Assembly (NCBI GenBank): GCA_039193195.1
Contig: JBCCWS010000012.1
Span: 1-64,000, forward strand
DNA length: 64,000 nt
From: Pseudomonadota bacterium
GTDB taxonomy: Bacteria > Pseudomonadota > Gammaproteobacteria > Steroidobacterales > JBCBZW01
Direction of reading: 5' to 3'
In this document: positions 54,373 through 63,950 of the stretch, in pieces
Layout of the letters: each line of letters starts with the position of its first letter
How positions within the stretch are numbered: position 1 is the stretch's first letter
Position numbers and translations under genes: made by a program
The notes under the pieces: generated by a model
What the model saw: the letters and a program-made list of their open reading frames with translations, nothing else
Databases searched by the model: none
Told to the model about the DNA's origin: nothing

Positions 54373-57300
54373 ATGCCAGATTCCCCCGACTCGCGGGCGA
54401 GCGTGTTCGCCCCACCCGTCGCCGATGGCGATCACGCCCTGGCCTGGGGCGCACTGCAGGGCAGTGCTTACGCGCTAGGCCTCACGCGCGCCGCAGCCCG
54501 CTCGGACGCTCCGCTTGTGGTGATCGCCAATAGCGCGCGTGACACCGAGCAGCTCGCCGCCGAGATCAAGTTCTTCGCCAGCGCCGAGAGTGACCTGCCG
54601 GTCCTGCAGTTCCCCGAGTGGGAGACGCTTCCGTACGACGCCTTCGCTCCACACCCGGATATCATCGCCACCCGCTTGAGCGCAATGGCACGCCTGCCGT
54701 CGTTGCAAAGGGGTGTCCTGGTGCTGAACCTCGCGACCTTGCTGCAACGGCTCGCGCCGCGCAGCTTCGTCGACGGCAGCAGCTTGGCCCTCGCCGCCGG
54801 CGACCTCCTCGACCTAGACGCAGCCCGTCGCCGCCTAGACGAAGCGGGCTATATCAATGTGGCGCAGGTGCACGAGCACGGCGAGTACGCGATCCGCGGC
54901 GCCCTCCTCGACCTGTTCCCCACTGGCGCCGAGGCTCCCCTGCGGATCGATCTGTTCGACGATGAGATCGAGAGCATTCGACGCTTCGACCCCACCACCC
55001 AGCGCTCCATCGATAGGCTAGACAAGGTATCGCTATTGCCAGCCCGTGAGTTCCCACTCACGGAAGATGGCATCAAGCAGTTCCGCTCAGCTTACCGAAA
55101 GCGCTTCGAAGGCGATCCGAACCGATCGGTCATCTACGCGGAAGTCTCCCGTGGCGTCCCGCCAGGGGGCATCGAGTACTTCCTACCCCTGTTCTTCGAG
55201 CGCACGGCGTCGCTCTTCGACTACCTACCCGAGCAGGTGTCAATGGCCTGGCGGGACGGCCTCGAGGAAGCCATCAACGCGGTCTGGTCCGAGCTCGAAT
55301 CGCGCTACGACCAGCTGGCCCACGACATCGAGCGGCCAATCCTCACGCCGGACGAGTTGGCCCTGCAACCGGCGCGCGTGATGGAGCTGCTAGCGCAGCA
55401 CTCTCGGGTGCAGGCTAGCCCGCACGCGATCGACCTCGAGCTCGATCCGCGGCGAGCCGTGAACTTCGCCACCTCCCAACCCCCCAAGCTGCCGATAGAC
55501 CCCCGAGCTGAACAGCCGGCCGCCAAACTACTGGACTTCGCTGCCACCTTCGACGGGCGCCTGCTGCTCGCAGCCGAATCGGCCGGGCGCCGAGAGCAGC
55601 TGCAAGACACCCTGCGTGAGACCGCCCTCGCCAACCTCAAGCAGGTGAGCTCTTGGGGCGAGTTCTTGGAAACAGGCGATGCACACTGCGTGCTCATCGC
55701 TCCCCTGGAGCGGGGCCTAGTGCTGAGCGAGGCGGGCATCGCGCTGATCAGCGAAACTCAGCTGCTCGGCGAACGCGCGCGTCGGCGCCACCGGCGCAAG
55801 GCGGAAGCCGACCCCGAGTCGATCATCCGCGATCTCACGGACCTGCGCGAGGGCGCGCCAGTGGTACACGAGGAGTACGGTGTCGGCCGCTACCTCGGGT
55901 TGACTACCCTTCAGGTCGGCAGTACGCGCAACGAATTCCTCACCCTGCAGTACGCGGGCGGCGACAAGCTCTACGTGCCAGTGCACGCCCTTCACCTCAT
56001 CACTCGCTACACGGGGGCCTCACCGGAATCCGCGCCCCTGCATCGCCTAGGCACGGACCAGTGGGCCAAGGCGCGCTCACGCGCGGCCAAGCGCATCCGC
56101 GACGTCGCCGCAGAACTGCTCGATATCTACGCGCGCCGCGCCGCGCGCAAGGGCCATGCGTTCAGCTTCTCCGAACGCGATACGACGATCTTCTCATCGG
56201 GCTTCCCCTTCGAAGAGACACCTGATCAGCTCGAAGCGATCGCCTCGGTGATCAACGATCTGCGCGCACCGCAACCGATGGATCGGATCGTCTGTGGCGA
56301 TGTAGGTTTCGGCAAGACAGAGGTGGCGATGCGGGCCGCCTTCGTCGCCGTTCAGGGCGGCAAGCAGGTAGCCGTTCTCGTTCCCACTACCTTGCTCGCC
56401 CAGCAGCACTACCAGACCTTCACCGATCGCTTCGCCGACTGGCCCGTACGGGTGGAGGTCATCTCACGTTTCCGCTCCAGCAAGCAGATGAGCACCATCT
56501 TGGAAGGCGTTGAAAGCGGCACCGTCGATATCATCGTCGGCACCCATCGCCTGCTCCAATCGAGTGTGAAGTTCAAGAACTTAGGGCTGGCCATCGTAGA
56601 TGAGGAGCAACGCTTCGGCGTGCGCCAGAAGGAGCGCCTGCGGGCCCTGCGCGCCGAGGTCGACTTGCTCACGCTGACCGCCACGCCGATTCCCCGCACC
56701 CTCAATATGGCGATGGGCGGCGTGCGCGACCTGTCCCTTATCACCACGCCACCGGAAGACCGCTTGGGGGTGAAGACCTTTGTCACCCCCTGGAACGCGC
56801 CGCTGATCCGGGAGGCCTTTCTGCGCGAGATCAAACGCGGCGGGCAGGTGTTCTTTGTCCACAACTCGGTCGAGACCATCGAAGCGATGGCGAAGAAGCT
56901 CCAGGAGCTCGTGCCGGAGGCTAGCATTCGCATCGGGCACGGGCAGATGCGCGAGCGTGACCTAGAGCACGTGATGCTCGACTTCTACCATCGACGCTTT
57001 AACACGCTCCTGTGCACCACGATCATCGAGAGCGGCATCGACGTACCCACGGCCAATACGATAGTGATCGACCGCGCAGACCGCTTTGGCCTCGCCCAGC
57101 TGCATCAGATGCGCGGCCGCGTGGGACGCTCCCACCACCGCGCCTACGCCTACCTGATCGCACCCCCACGAGAGGCGATGACCGCCGACGCGGTAAAGCG
57201 CCTAGAGGCGATCGAGTCCCTTGAGGAACTCGGCGCCGGCTTCGCCTTGGCCACCCATGACCTCGAGATTCGCGGCGCCGGGGAACTGCTCGGCGACGAG

Positions 57301-57861
57301 CAGAGTGGGCAGATCCAAGAGATCGGCTTCGCTCTGTATACGGAGTTGCTCCAGCGCGCCGTCGACGCCCTCAAGCGGGGCGAGGTACCGGACCTGGAGG
57401 GTAATTCAGATCACGGTCCGGAGATCGATCTGCACACCCCCGCCCTGCTGCCTGAGCAGTACATGCCGGACGTGCACATGCGCCTGGTACTCTACAAGCG
57501 CATCGCGAGCATGGATGATGAGAGCGCCCTGAAAGATCTCAAGGTAGAGATGATCGACCGCTTCGGACTACTGCCGCCACCTGCCCAGCTTTTGTTCGAG
57601 ATCGCCCACCTGCGTGTGCTGGCCGCACCGCTTGGCATCGGCAAGATAGATGCGGGCGCCGCCAGCGGACGCATCGAGTTCCGGGCCAAGGCCAACGTCG
57701 ACCCGGCGCAGCTCATCGGCCTCATTCAGAGCGATCCACACACCTTCCGCTTGGACGGTCAGAGTATCCTTCGCTTCAAGGCAGACATGGCCGATGTTGA
57801 GGATCGGATCGAACAGGTTCGAACGCTCCTAAGCGCGCTCGGCGCAGGCACCGCCGCGTAA
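54373..57861 (+). CDS. mfd: Transcription-repair coupling factor Mfd
   Basis: The 1162-residue translocase frees stalled RNA polymerase and recruits UvrA. The UvrB-homology start has FPEWETLPYDAFAPHPDIIA. The RNA-polymerase-interacting domain includes PVVHEEYGVGRYLGLTTLQV. The helicase core has Walker A CGDVGFGKTEVAMRAAF, Walker B DEEQRFG, TATPIPRTLNMAMGG and the motif VI region QMRGRVGRS. The length equals the family norm. csiV follows after 47 bp, a known gammaproteobacterial neighbour. Confidence 0.98.
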   Translation: MPDSPDSRASVFAPPVADGDHALAWGALQGSAYALGLTRAAARSDAPLVVIANSARDTEQLAAEIKFFASAESDLPVLQFPEWETLPYDAFAPHPDIIATRLSAMARLPSLQRGVLVLNLATLLQRLAPRSFVDGSSLALAAGDLLDLDAARRRLDEAGYINVAQVHEHGEYAIRGALLDLFPTGAEAPLRIDLFDDEIESIRRFDPTTQRSIDRLDKVSLLPAREFPLTEDGIKQFRSAYRKRFEGDPNRSVIYAEVSRGVPPGGIEYFLPLFFERTASLFDYLPEQVSMAWRDGLEEAINAVWSELESRYDQLAHDIERPILTPDELALQPARVMELLAQHSRVQASPHAIDLELDPRRAVNFATSQPPKLPIDPRAEQPAAKLLDFAATFDGRLLLAAESAGRREQLQDTLRETALANLKQVSSWGEFLETGDAHCVLIAPLERGLVLSEAGIALISETQLLGERARRRHRRKAEADPESIIRDLTDLREGAPVVHEEYGVGRYLGLTTLQVGSTRNEFLTLQYAGGDKLYVPVHALHLITRYTGASPESAPLHRLGTDQWAKARSRAAKRIRDVAAELLDIYARRAARKGHAFSFSERDTTIFSSGFPFEETPDQLEAIASVINDLRAPQPMDRIVCGDVGFGKTEVAMRAAFVAVQGGKQVAVLVPTTLLAQQHYQTFTDRFADWPVRVEVISRFRSSKQMSTILEGVESGTVDIIVGTHRLLQSSVKFKNLGLAIVDEEQRFGVRQKERLRALRAEVDLLTLTATPIPRTLNMAMGGVRDLSLITTPPEDRLGVKTFVTPWNAPLIREAFLREIKRGGQVFFVHNSVETIEAMAKKLQELVPEASIRIGHGQMRERDLEHVMLDFYHRRFNTLLCTTIIESGIDVPTANTIVIDRADRFGLAQLHQMRGRVGRSHHRAYAYLIAPPREAMTADAVKRLEAIESLEELGAGFALATHDLEIRGAGELLGDEQSGQIQEIGFALYTELLQRAVDALKRGEVPDLEGNSDHGPEIDLHTPALLPEQYMPDVHMRLVLYKRIASMDDESALKDLKVEMIDRFGLLPPPAQLLFEIAHLRVLAAPLGIGKIDAGAASGRIEFRAKANVDPAQLIGLIQSDPHTFRLDGQSILRFKADMADVEDRIEQVRTLLSALGAGTAA

Positions 57862-57908
57862 GACCGTCAGCGAGCCGGGCGCGTCGAGGAAAAGGGGAAC
57901 GTGAATAG

Positions 57909-58838
57909 ATGACAGTGCACGGCCGATCGCGCCCCCACACGGGCGCAAGCTATCAGGGTTATCGCCCCGCGGCGGCGATGGCAGTCGCCTTCCTGGCGCT
58001 CCCATTGGGTAGCGTTGCACAAACCGAGTCGCAGCTGCGCGCCTACGCGGTGGAGATCATCTTGTTTCGGCCCCTGCAGCGATCGGATCTGGATGAACGC
58101 CAGTGGCGCGAAGCCGCCGACGCTACCGCGGCCGGCGACGCCGCGGCACTGGACCAGCTCAGCGCACCGCTAGAGGATGAGAGTGCCCAATCGCCGTCGG
58201 AACCGGCTCCCTTCGCCGATGGCTTCGGGTACTTGAGCGCTGAGGGCCTACCGCCTGTGTATCGCTACGAGGCGCCGCTTCCGGAGCGCTTTGCCGATAT
58301 GGCGCCGGACACGCGCGAGCTGTCCACGCTCTTCGACCGCCTGCGCCGATCTAGCGCGTACGAACCCTTACTGCACGAGCGCTGGATGCAGCTGACCTAC
58401 CCCCGCGACGTTGCCAACCCCCGTCCAATCACCTTGCAGCGCGACGACCTCTCGATAGACGGCACTGTGAAACTCGCCGTCGAGCGCCGTCTTCACCTGG
58501 AGCTTAGTCTCACCCTTTCGCAAGCGGGAAGTGTGAACTACGAGCTTCAGCAAGCCCGAGTGATGACCAGCGGAGAGCTGCACTACGTCGATCACCCAGC
58601 CTTCGGTGCTGTCTCACGGATCACCCCTATCGAGCTGCCTGAGGGCTACCCGGACGCGCTGCTCGATGATCTGCTAGAGGACGCTCGTTTGTACGGCGCC
58701 GACCCCGTTCGACGCATGCAGAGCATCCCGTGGCCTCCTCCCGCACCGCCGCCGGCCGAGGCGATGCCGAACGAGTCGTCGGACGAGACATCAGGGGATG
58801 AGATGCCACCTAAGAGCGACTCAGATGTCGCTCCCTGA
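57909..58838 (+). CDS. csiV: CsiV-like peptidoglycan-binding protein
   Basis: The 309-residue periplasmic protein has a signal region (AMAVAFLALPLGSVAQ) and the CsiV hallmark YAVEIILFRPLQR at the start of the mature part. LDGTVKLAVERRLHLELSL-like strands and an acidic Pro/Ser-rich tail (ESSDETSGDEMPP) follow. In Vibrio, CsiV binds peptidoglycan and is needed for cell shape in the presence of D-amino acids; its gene is next to mfd there too. The function here is by family and context. Confidence 0.75.
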   Translation: MTVHGRSRPHTGASYQGYRPAAAMAVAFLALPLGSVAQTESQLRAYAVEIILFRPLQRSDLDERQWREAADATAAGDAAALDQLSAPLEDESAQSPSEPAPFADGFGYLSAEGLPPVYRYEAPLPERFADMAPDTRELSTLFDRLRRSSAYEPLLHERWMQLTYPRDVANPRPITLQRDDLSIDGTVKLAVERRLHLELSLTLSQAGSVNYELQQARVMTSGELHYVDHPAFGAVSRITPIELPEGYPDALLDDLLEDARLYGADPVRRMQSIPWPPPAPPPAEAMPNESSDETSGDEMPPKSDSDVAP

Positions 58839-59060
58839 AATGAATGTCGTGGTCTTAGTACTTAGCGGCAGTTTTCGTAGACTTCACAACAAGGCCCAAA
58901 AAGGCCGATTCTGGTGCGATTCTTGGGCAGTAACGTGCGTAAACGCGTCGTCAGCGAAAATGCGTCATAAATTTGGTCGCGGTCGCCACGCCAAACACCG
59001 GCTCGTCAGTTAGCGCATCCGATAGCGCGCCATAGCTCAAGGCGCAGCTGGAGTCGCGAA

Positions 59061-59627
59061 TCAGTCGGCTGACAGTGCCCTTAGCTCAGGTAAGCCGCGG
59101 AAGTATTCCTCGTAGTCCATTCCACATCCGAACACGTAGCGATCGTCGATTTCGACGCCGATGAAATCGGGCCGGTACTCGGAGATGTAGCGCTCTCGCC
59201 GTTTCATGACGAAGGTCGCGCTGTACACGGCAGCCGCACCCGCACCCCGGCAGTACTCCACAATGGCTTCCAGGGTTTGGCCGTAGTCGAAGATGTCATC
59301 GACCACCAACACGGTGCGCCCCTCTAAGCTCGTGAACGGCTCGGCGCGCCAAGTGAGCTCGCCACCTTCCAGCCCACCTGCATAGCGACTGGCGTGAAGG
59401 TAGTCGAGCGTAAAGGGCACCGTGAGGCGCGCCATCACCTGTACCGCTGGGTACATCCCGCCCTTTAACACTGGCAATAGAAGCAGATCGCTGTCGCCGA
59501 GAACCTCGCCCAGAGATTCGTTGATTCGCCCGGTCATGGTGTCGAAGGCGTCGGAAACCGCCTCGCTGCTGTAGAGCAACTCGGAGGTGCGCAGTACGTC
59601 CACCAGTTCCTGTCGCGAGCGCTGCAT
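59061..59627 (-). CDS. hpt: Hypoxanthine phosphoribosyltransferase
   Basis: This 188-residue purine-salvage enzyme has the PRPP-binding loop TVLVVDDIFDYGQTLEAIVE and the early LLLPVLKGGMYPAVQVM. The final IDDRYVFGCGMDYEEYFRGL is typical of the Hpt family. It converts hypoxanthine or guanine with PRPP to IMP or GMP. It is leftward and converges on csiV across 222 bp, in which I see no clear terminator. Confidence 0.92.
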   Translation of the reverse strand: MQRSRQELVDVLRTSELLYSSEAVSDAFDTMTGRINESLGEVLGDSDLLLLPVLKGGMYPAVQVMARLTVPFTLDYLHASRYAGGLEGGELTWRAEPFTSLEGRTVLVVDDIFDYGQTLEAIVEYCRGAGAAAVYSATFVMKRRERYISEYRPDFIGVEIDDRYVFGCGMDYEEYFRGLPELRALSAD

Positions 59628-59712
59628 CTGGGTCTCCGTTCAGTCCCTTGGGAAGTGTTGCGCGAGGTCGGAAGGAGCCCGCATCGCGCGCAGCGCAGCA
59701 TACACCAGCTAT

Positions 59713-60216
59713 TCAACCCGTCGCAGCGCTCGCCGCAATCGTCACGGGAGTGCCTACCGGCACGTGGTCGAACAACCAAAGCACATCATCATTGCGCATT
59801 CGCACACAGCCGTGGGAGGCAGGACGCCCCATAGGCTGATCGTCCGGCGTGCCATGGATGTAGATGTAGCGACGCATGCTATCCACGCGCCCGAGACGAT
59901 TTAATCCGGGCTCCGTCCCGCTGAGCCAGAGAATCCGTGTCAGTATCCAGTCGCGCGCCGGAAACTGGACATCCAGCTGGGGCGACCAGATCTCGCCCGT
60001 TTCACGACGACCGACGAACACCGCGCGCAGGGGAGCGCCATCCCCTATGCGCGCCCGAACGACGTGCCGCCCGAGAGGCGTCTGCTCACTGCCCATCTGT
60101 TGCCCGATACCACTGGCGGCCGTGGATACAAGGAAACTCTGCGCGTGCCCGTGACCGTCCGACCACCGCAAGCGCTGGGAGGCGATATCCACATGTACGC
60201 TAATGGACCGTTCCAT
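59713..60216 (-). CDS. YkuD-type L,D-transpeptidase-like protein without signal peptide
   Basis: The 167-residue protein is essentially a bare YkuD domain. The signature is YIYIHGTPDDQPMGRPASHG followed by CVRM, with H121, H135 and catalytic C137. L,D-transpeptidases crosslink peptidoglycan in the periplasm, but this one begins MERSISVHVDIASQRLRW directly, with no signal or anchor. Either it is exported otherwise, or it acts elsewhere on other substrates, or the true start lies upstream; no better start was seen because rlmD ends ten bases before it. Confidence 0.88.
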   Translation of the reverse strand: MERSISVHVDIASQRLRWSDGHGHAQSFLVSTAASGIGQQMGSEQTPLGRHVVRARIGDGAPLRAVFVGRRETGEIWSPQLDVQFPARDWILTRILWLSGTEPGLNRLGRVDSMRRYIYIHGTPDDQPMGRPASHGCVRMRNDDVLWLFDHVPVGTPVTIAASAATG

Positions 60217-60226
60217 AGACAGCCCC

Positions 60227-61591
60227 TCAGCGCCCGCGCTCGAACACTGCGATCGACTCGACGTGGCCTGTATGCGGGAACATGTCGATCACGCCCACCT
60301 GACGCAAGCGATAGCCATGTTCATTCACCAGCTTACCAGCGTCCCGCGCGAGCGTACCAGCATGGCAGGAGACGTAGCAGATCCGTGCTGGCTTCCAGCG
60401 CCTCACCATCGGCACTACGCCGTGCGCGCCGGCGCGCGAGGGATCGAGCAGGAGTGCATCGTAAGCGCCCTTCGCCCATGGGAACGGTGTGATGTCTTCG
60501 GAGAGATCCGCCACGTGGGCCTGGATCTTGCCTTCCAAGCCGTTGCGTAGCGCATTGTCACGCAAGCGAGCTACGAGCGCTCCCTCCCCTTCCACCGCCA
60601 CCACCTGCGATGCCCGCCGCGCCAAGGGCAAGGTGAAGTTACCGACGCCGGCAAACAGATCGAGGACCTTCTCATCACCTTGCAGCGCGAGCAGCTCTAC
60701 GGCCCGCTCCACCATTCTCTCGTTCAACCGCGCGTTGATCTGCACGAAGTCACCTGGCAGGAAACCAATCGTGACTGCGAAGGCTGGTAAGGTGTAATGG
60801 AGCGTGGGCGATGGCGCGCCGTCTACGTCGACGACACTTTCGGGCCCCGCCGCTTGCAAACAGAGGCAAACGCCATGTGCGCGCTCGAACGCGCGTAGCG
60901 CGCTCAGGTCCGCACTGGATAGCGGTGCCAGATTGCGTAGCACGAGTACGGTCGCGTCCTCGCCCTGAGCCACCTCGATCTGCGCGATTCGCTCGCGCAC
61001 TGTGAGCGCCCTGATGAGCTCGGACAGTGGGTGGAGCAAATGCCCAACCGGCGCGCTGAGAATCTCGCAGCTGTCTATGTCGGCGATGGTCGGGCTGAGA
61101 CGCTCGCGGAAACCGACCAGCACCCGTCCCTTCGATCGCACGTGGCGCACCCCGAGGCGCGCCCGGCGACGGTAGGCCCAAGGCTGCGCGGTGAGAGGCT
61201 CCAACACACGCTCGGGCGTGACTTGCCCGATGCGCGAGAGGTTCTCGAGCAACACGCGCTGCTTCGCCTCGATTTGATCGGCCGCGGTGATGTGTTGCAT
61301 CGAGCAGCCACCGCAGATTTCGAAGTGCTTACAGCGAGGCGTGATGCGTCTATCGCTGGGCTCGAGAATCTCGAGCAACTCGGCCTCATCATGGCGGCGG
61401 TGGCTGCGGCGCCGGGCGATGCGCACAAGTTCGCCTGGAAGCGCTCGTGAGACGAACACAACCTTCCCATCGATATGGGTAACACCACGGCCGTCATGAG
61501 TAAGATCATCGATTCGTACGGTCTGCGCCGCACGCTTGCGCGGGCGGGGCTTGGCGCCGGACGCACCGGCGCGCGAACCCTTGCCGCGCAT
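60227..61591 (-). CDS. rlmD: 23S rRNA m5U1939 methyltransferase RlmD
   Basis: The product is about 454 residues. After a basic N-terminal tail come a TRAM domain (TVRIDDLTHDGRGVTHIDG) and the 4Fe-4S cysteines in PRCKHFEICGGCSMQH, plus a fourth later. The SAM domain has KVLDLFAGVGNFTLPLA and the catalytic cysteine is in CYVSCHAGTLARD. The fold matches the RumA/TrmA family; the Fe-S cluster points to RlmD. ATG 61591 is used; a TTG eight codons upstream is possible. Confidence 0.93.
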   Translation of the reverse strand: MRGKGSRAGASGAKPRPRKRAAQTVRIDDLTHDGRGVTHIDGKVVFVSRALPGELVRIARRRSHRRHDEAELLEILEPSDRRITPRCKHFEICGGCSMQHITAADQIEAKQRVLLENLSRIGQVTPERVLEPLTAQPWAYRRRARLGVRHVRSKGRVLVGFRERLSPTIADIDSCEILSAPVGHLLHPLSELIRALTVRERIAQIEVAQGEDATVLVLRNLAPLSSADLSALRAFERAHGVCLCLQAAGPESVVDVDGAPSPTLHYTLPAFAVTIGFLPGDFVQINARLNERMVERAVELLALQGDEKVLDLFAGVGNFTLPLARRASQVVAVEGEGALVARLRDNALRNGLEGKIQAHVADLSEDITPFPWAKGAYDALLLDPSRAGAHGVVPMVRRWKPARICYVSCHAGTLARDAGKLVNEHGYRLRQVGVIDMFPHTGHVESIAVFERGR

Positions 61592-61642
61592 CGGCGATTG
61601 CTCACGATCCGTCAACGCGCGCTCACCTGCTCGCCGCCTCCC

Positions 61643-61796
61643 GGTGTCTCGGCCGGTGAGTTCGTCGAACTAGTCGCGCCTGTTCCTGGGCGCGGCGCGA
61701 CGACGCGCGTGGCAGGGCCCACGGGCGTAGGTGCGACGCACCTCGGGGTAAAGAGTAGCTGCGAATTCTCCAATGGCTAGCCGTGCAGAACCCTAG
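61643..61796. repeat. CTAG-ended palindromic element B
   Basis: This is a diverged relative of element A, located between acpS and rlmD. The core at 61659-61738 aligns with 37874-37962: AGTTCGTCGAAC, then TTCCTGGGCGCGGCGCGA, then GCGTGGCAGGGCCCACGGG. The right end CTAG (61793-61796) contains the stop codon of acpS on the minus strand. The palindrome is more decayed than in A, and the left boundary is approximate. Confidence 0.7.
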
Positions 61797-62194
61797 TGTG
61801 CGCTCGGCCCCGCCTGGGCACGCAACAGCACGGCCACAGCCACGATCAAGCCAGCCTCGTCGGTGAGGGTGAGGAAGCCCTCTCCCACGCCTAGCCGCTC
61901 GCGCACCTCCTCGCCGCGCGCCGAGAAGATCGGCGAGGGGCGTCCCGCCTCGTCGGACGCCACTCCAACATCACGCACCCACAGCCCGCGGGCAAAGCCC
62001 GTGCCGAGGGCCTTAACGATGGCCTCCTTGGCAGCGAAGCGTTTAGCTAGGTAGCGAGCCTTGTGCTTCGTGGTGGAGAAGCGCTCGAGCTCTTCGGGCA
62101 TGAGGATACGTTCGGCGAAGCCCTCGCCATGGCGAGCATAGATATTCTCGATGCGCTCGATTGAGATTAGGTCAGTGCCGATGCCGTAAATCAT
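61793..62194 (-). CDS. acpS: Holo-ACP synthase
   Basis: This 133-residue phosphopantetheinyl transferase has the AcpS N-terminus MIYGIGTDLISIERIENIYA, then ARYLAKRFAAKEAIVKALGTG with the metal-binding glutamate, and a C-terminal SLTD-like FLTLTDEAGLIVAVAV. It loads the 4'-phosphopantetheine arm on ACP. It starts three bases after recO; pdxJ, which usually lies between, is absent. Confidence 0.96.
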   Translation of the reverse strand: MIYGIGTDLISIERIENIYARHGEGFAERILMPEELERFSTTKHKARYLAKRFAAKEAIVKALGTGFARGLWVRDVGVASDEAGRPSPIFSARGEEVRERLGVGEGFLTLTDEAGLIVAVAVLLRAQAGPSAH

Positions 62195-62197
62195 GCG

Positions 62198-62953
62198 CTA
62201 GCGCTCCGCCGTCGAGCTTGCTGCGCTTGTGCGCCGACGGCGCACGGTGGCTTTCGCGACCTCCCGAGTGCGCAAGGCGCGCCCCCCAAGCTGGCGCTGC
62301 AGCGCCTCGCTGAGAAGTTGGCGAGCTACCTGCAGGTGCTGAGCCTCCTCAAGGCGCTCGGCGGCCAGGGCAAGCAGAGCCTCGCCCGACACCACGGTAG
62401 CGCCTTCGGCAACGCCCGCAGGCTCCGGGCCGCTCTCTGCGTAGTAATGGTAATCGCAACCGCCCTGCACTGGACGGCCGCTTAGGCCCTCGTGGGTGAG
62501 ATTGAGCCCGTAGCCCAACGCGTCGAGTAGGCGCTTCTCGAACAAGCGCAGGGCGCGAGCCGCAGACTGATCATCCCCCGCCGACGCGAGGGAACGGATC
62601 ACGACCTGATAGTCATCGAAGACCTCGGGATGCGGATCCTGGCGCTGCAGCAGCTTGAGCAACAGCTCGTTAACGTAGAAGCCGGCCATCAGCTGTGCAG
62701 GAGGGAGGCGAGGAGAGGCTCGGTCGCGCTCCACGGTGGCCAAGGTGCCAAGCTCGCCCCGCCCGGCCCAGCTCACGAGCAGCGACTGGAAGGGCTGCAA
62801 GAGCCCGCGTGATTTAGATCTTGCGCTGCGAGCCCCGCGGGCGATGACACCGACGCGCCCATGATTGGCCGTGAGCAGCTCGAGCAACAGAGAACTGTCC
62901 CGATAGGGGTGGTGGTGCAGCACCCACGCCGACTCGAGTTCGCACCGACTCAC
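62198..62953 (-). CDS. recO: DNA repair protein RecO
   Basis: The 251-residue protein has the OB-fold start ESAWVLHHHPYRDSSLLLEL, then GVIARGARSARSKSRGLLQP, and the helical C-domain ending in an Arg-rich tail. RecO loads RecA with RecR at gaps. It overlaps era by four bases. A long Ala/Arg-rich C-terminus (RREVAKATVRRRR-like) exceeds the usual end by about 15 residues. Confidence 0.95.
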   Translation of the reverse strand: MSRCELESAWVLHHHPYRDSSLLLELLTANHGRVGVIARGARSARSKSRGLLQPFQSLLVSWAGRGELGTLATVERDRASPRLPPAQLMAGFYVNELLLKLLQRQDPHPEVFDDYQVVIRSLASAGDDQSAARALRLFEKRLLDALGYGLNLTHEGLSGRPVQGGCDYHYYAESGPEPAGVAEGATVVSGEALLALAAERLEEAQHLQVARQLLSEALQRQLGGRALRTREVAKATVRRRRTSAASSTAER

Positions 62954-63891
62954 GGGTTCTCGTAGCCGAGTGAACGCAGCGCTTGCTCGTTGTCGGCCCA
63001 GTTAGCCTTCACCTTTACCCACAGGCGCAGGTCTACCGGCACGCCCACCTCACGCTTTAGCTGCAAACGCGATGCACGACCGGCCTCTCGCAGATTCAGT
63101 CCACCCTTGCCGACCACGATCGCCTTCTGCCCCTCGCGCTCCACCCAGATGAGGGCTTGGATACGCAGACCGCGCCCTGCCTCAACGTATTCCTCGATCT
63201 GCACCGTCAGGCCGTAGGGAAGTTCCTCACGTAGACGCATCGTGAGCTTCTGACGAACGATCTCCGCGGCCCGGAACTGAGCATTGCGATCGGTCACCTG
63301 ATCTGCGGGAAACAGCATGGGGCCCTGCGGCAGGCGATCGACGACCGCCCGCTCCAGGGCCTCGAGATTTTCCTTCTTGGTGGCCGATACGGGCACCACC
63401 GCCGCGAACTCGGCGCGCTTACTAAGCTCCTCCAGAAAGGGCAACAGCCGATCGCGAGGGCGCGCTTGGTCGATCTTGTTGACGACGGCGATCACGGGCA
63501 GCTGCGTCGCCCGCAACTTCTCCAGGGCTTGCGCGTCCTCGGCCCGCCACTGGAGCGCTTCGACTATGAACAGCTCCAGATCGGCTTCGGCAGCCGTGGA
63601 GACGGCAGTGCGGTTGAGATAGCGATTCATCGCCCGCCCGCCGCTGTGGCGATGCATGCCGGGCGTGTCCATGAAGACGAGCTGGTAGTCCTCGCGCGTA
63701 CGTATGCCCAGGATCCGATGCCGGGTGGTCTGCGGGCGCGGGCTCACGATGCTCACGGGATGCTCGACAAGTGCGTTCAGCAGCGTCGATTTGCCTACAT
63801 TCGGTCGGCCGACGAGCGCCGCAAAGCCGCTGTGAAAGACCTTTGGCGCCGGCGAGGGCGTGGAATGTTCGGGGGAGTCCGTCTCACTCAT
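62950..63891 (-). CDS. era: GTPase Era
   Basis: The 313-residue 16S rRNA-maturation GTPase has G1 VGRPNVGKSTLLNAL, G3 DTPGMH, G4 NKID and a C-terminal KH domain (KAIVVGKGGLNLREAGRASR). An N-terminal Pro/Ser/Thr stretch precedes the G domain. It lies after rnc and overlaps recO, as in most gammaproteobacteria. Confidence 0.97.
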   Translation of the reverse strand: MSETDSPEHSTPSPAPKVFHSGFAALVGRPNVGKSTLLNALVEHPVSIVSPRPQTTRHRILGIRTREDYQLVFMDTPGMHRHSGGRAMNRYLNRTAVSTAAEADLELFIVEALQWRAEDAQALEKLRATQLPVIAVVNKIDQARPRDRLLPFLEELSKRAEFAAVVPVSATKKENLEALERAVVDRLPQGPMLFPADQVTDRNAQFRAAEIVRQKLTMRLREELPYGLTVQIEEYVEAGRGLRIQALIWVEREGQKAIVVGKGGLNLREAGRASRLQLKREVGVPVDLRLWVKVKANWADNEQALRSLGYENP

Positions 63892-63950
63892 GCGCGTAGC
63901 TTGGGGCCATGCGTCGCTGCCCGCAAGCGAAGCGGAATCCTCCAGCTGCC

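Noticed and set aside
58839-59060. Possible terminator between csiV and hpt
   Set aside because: GCCCAA/TTGGGC arms are too far apart and have no T-run.
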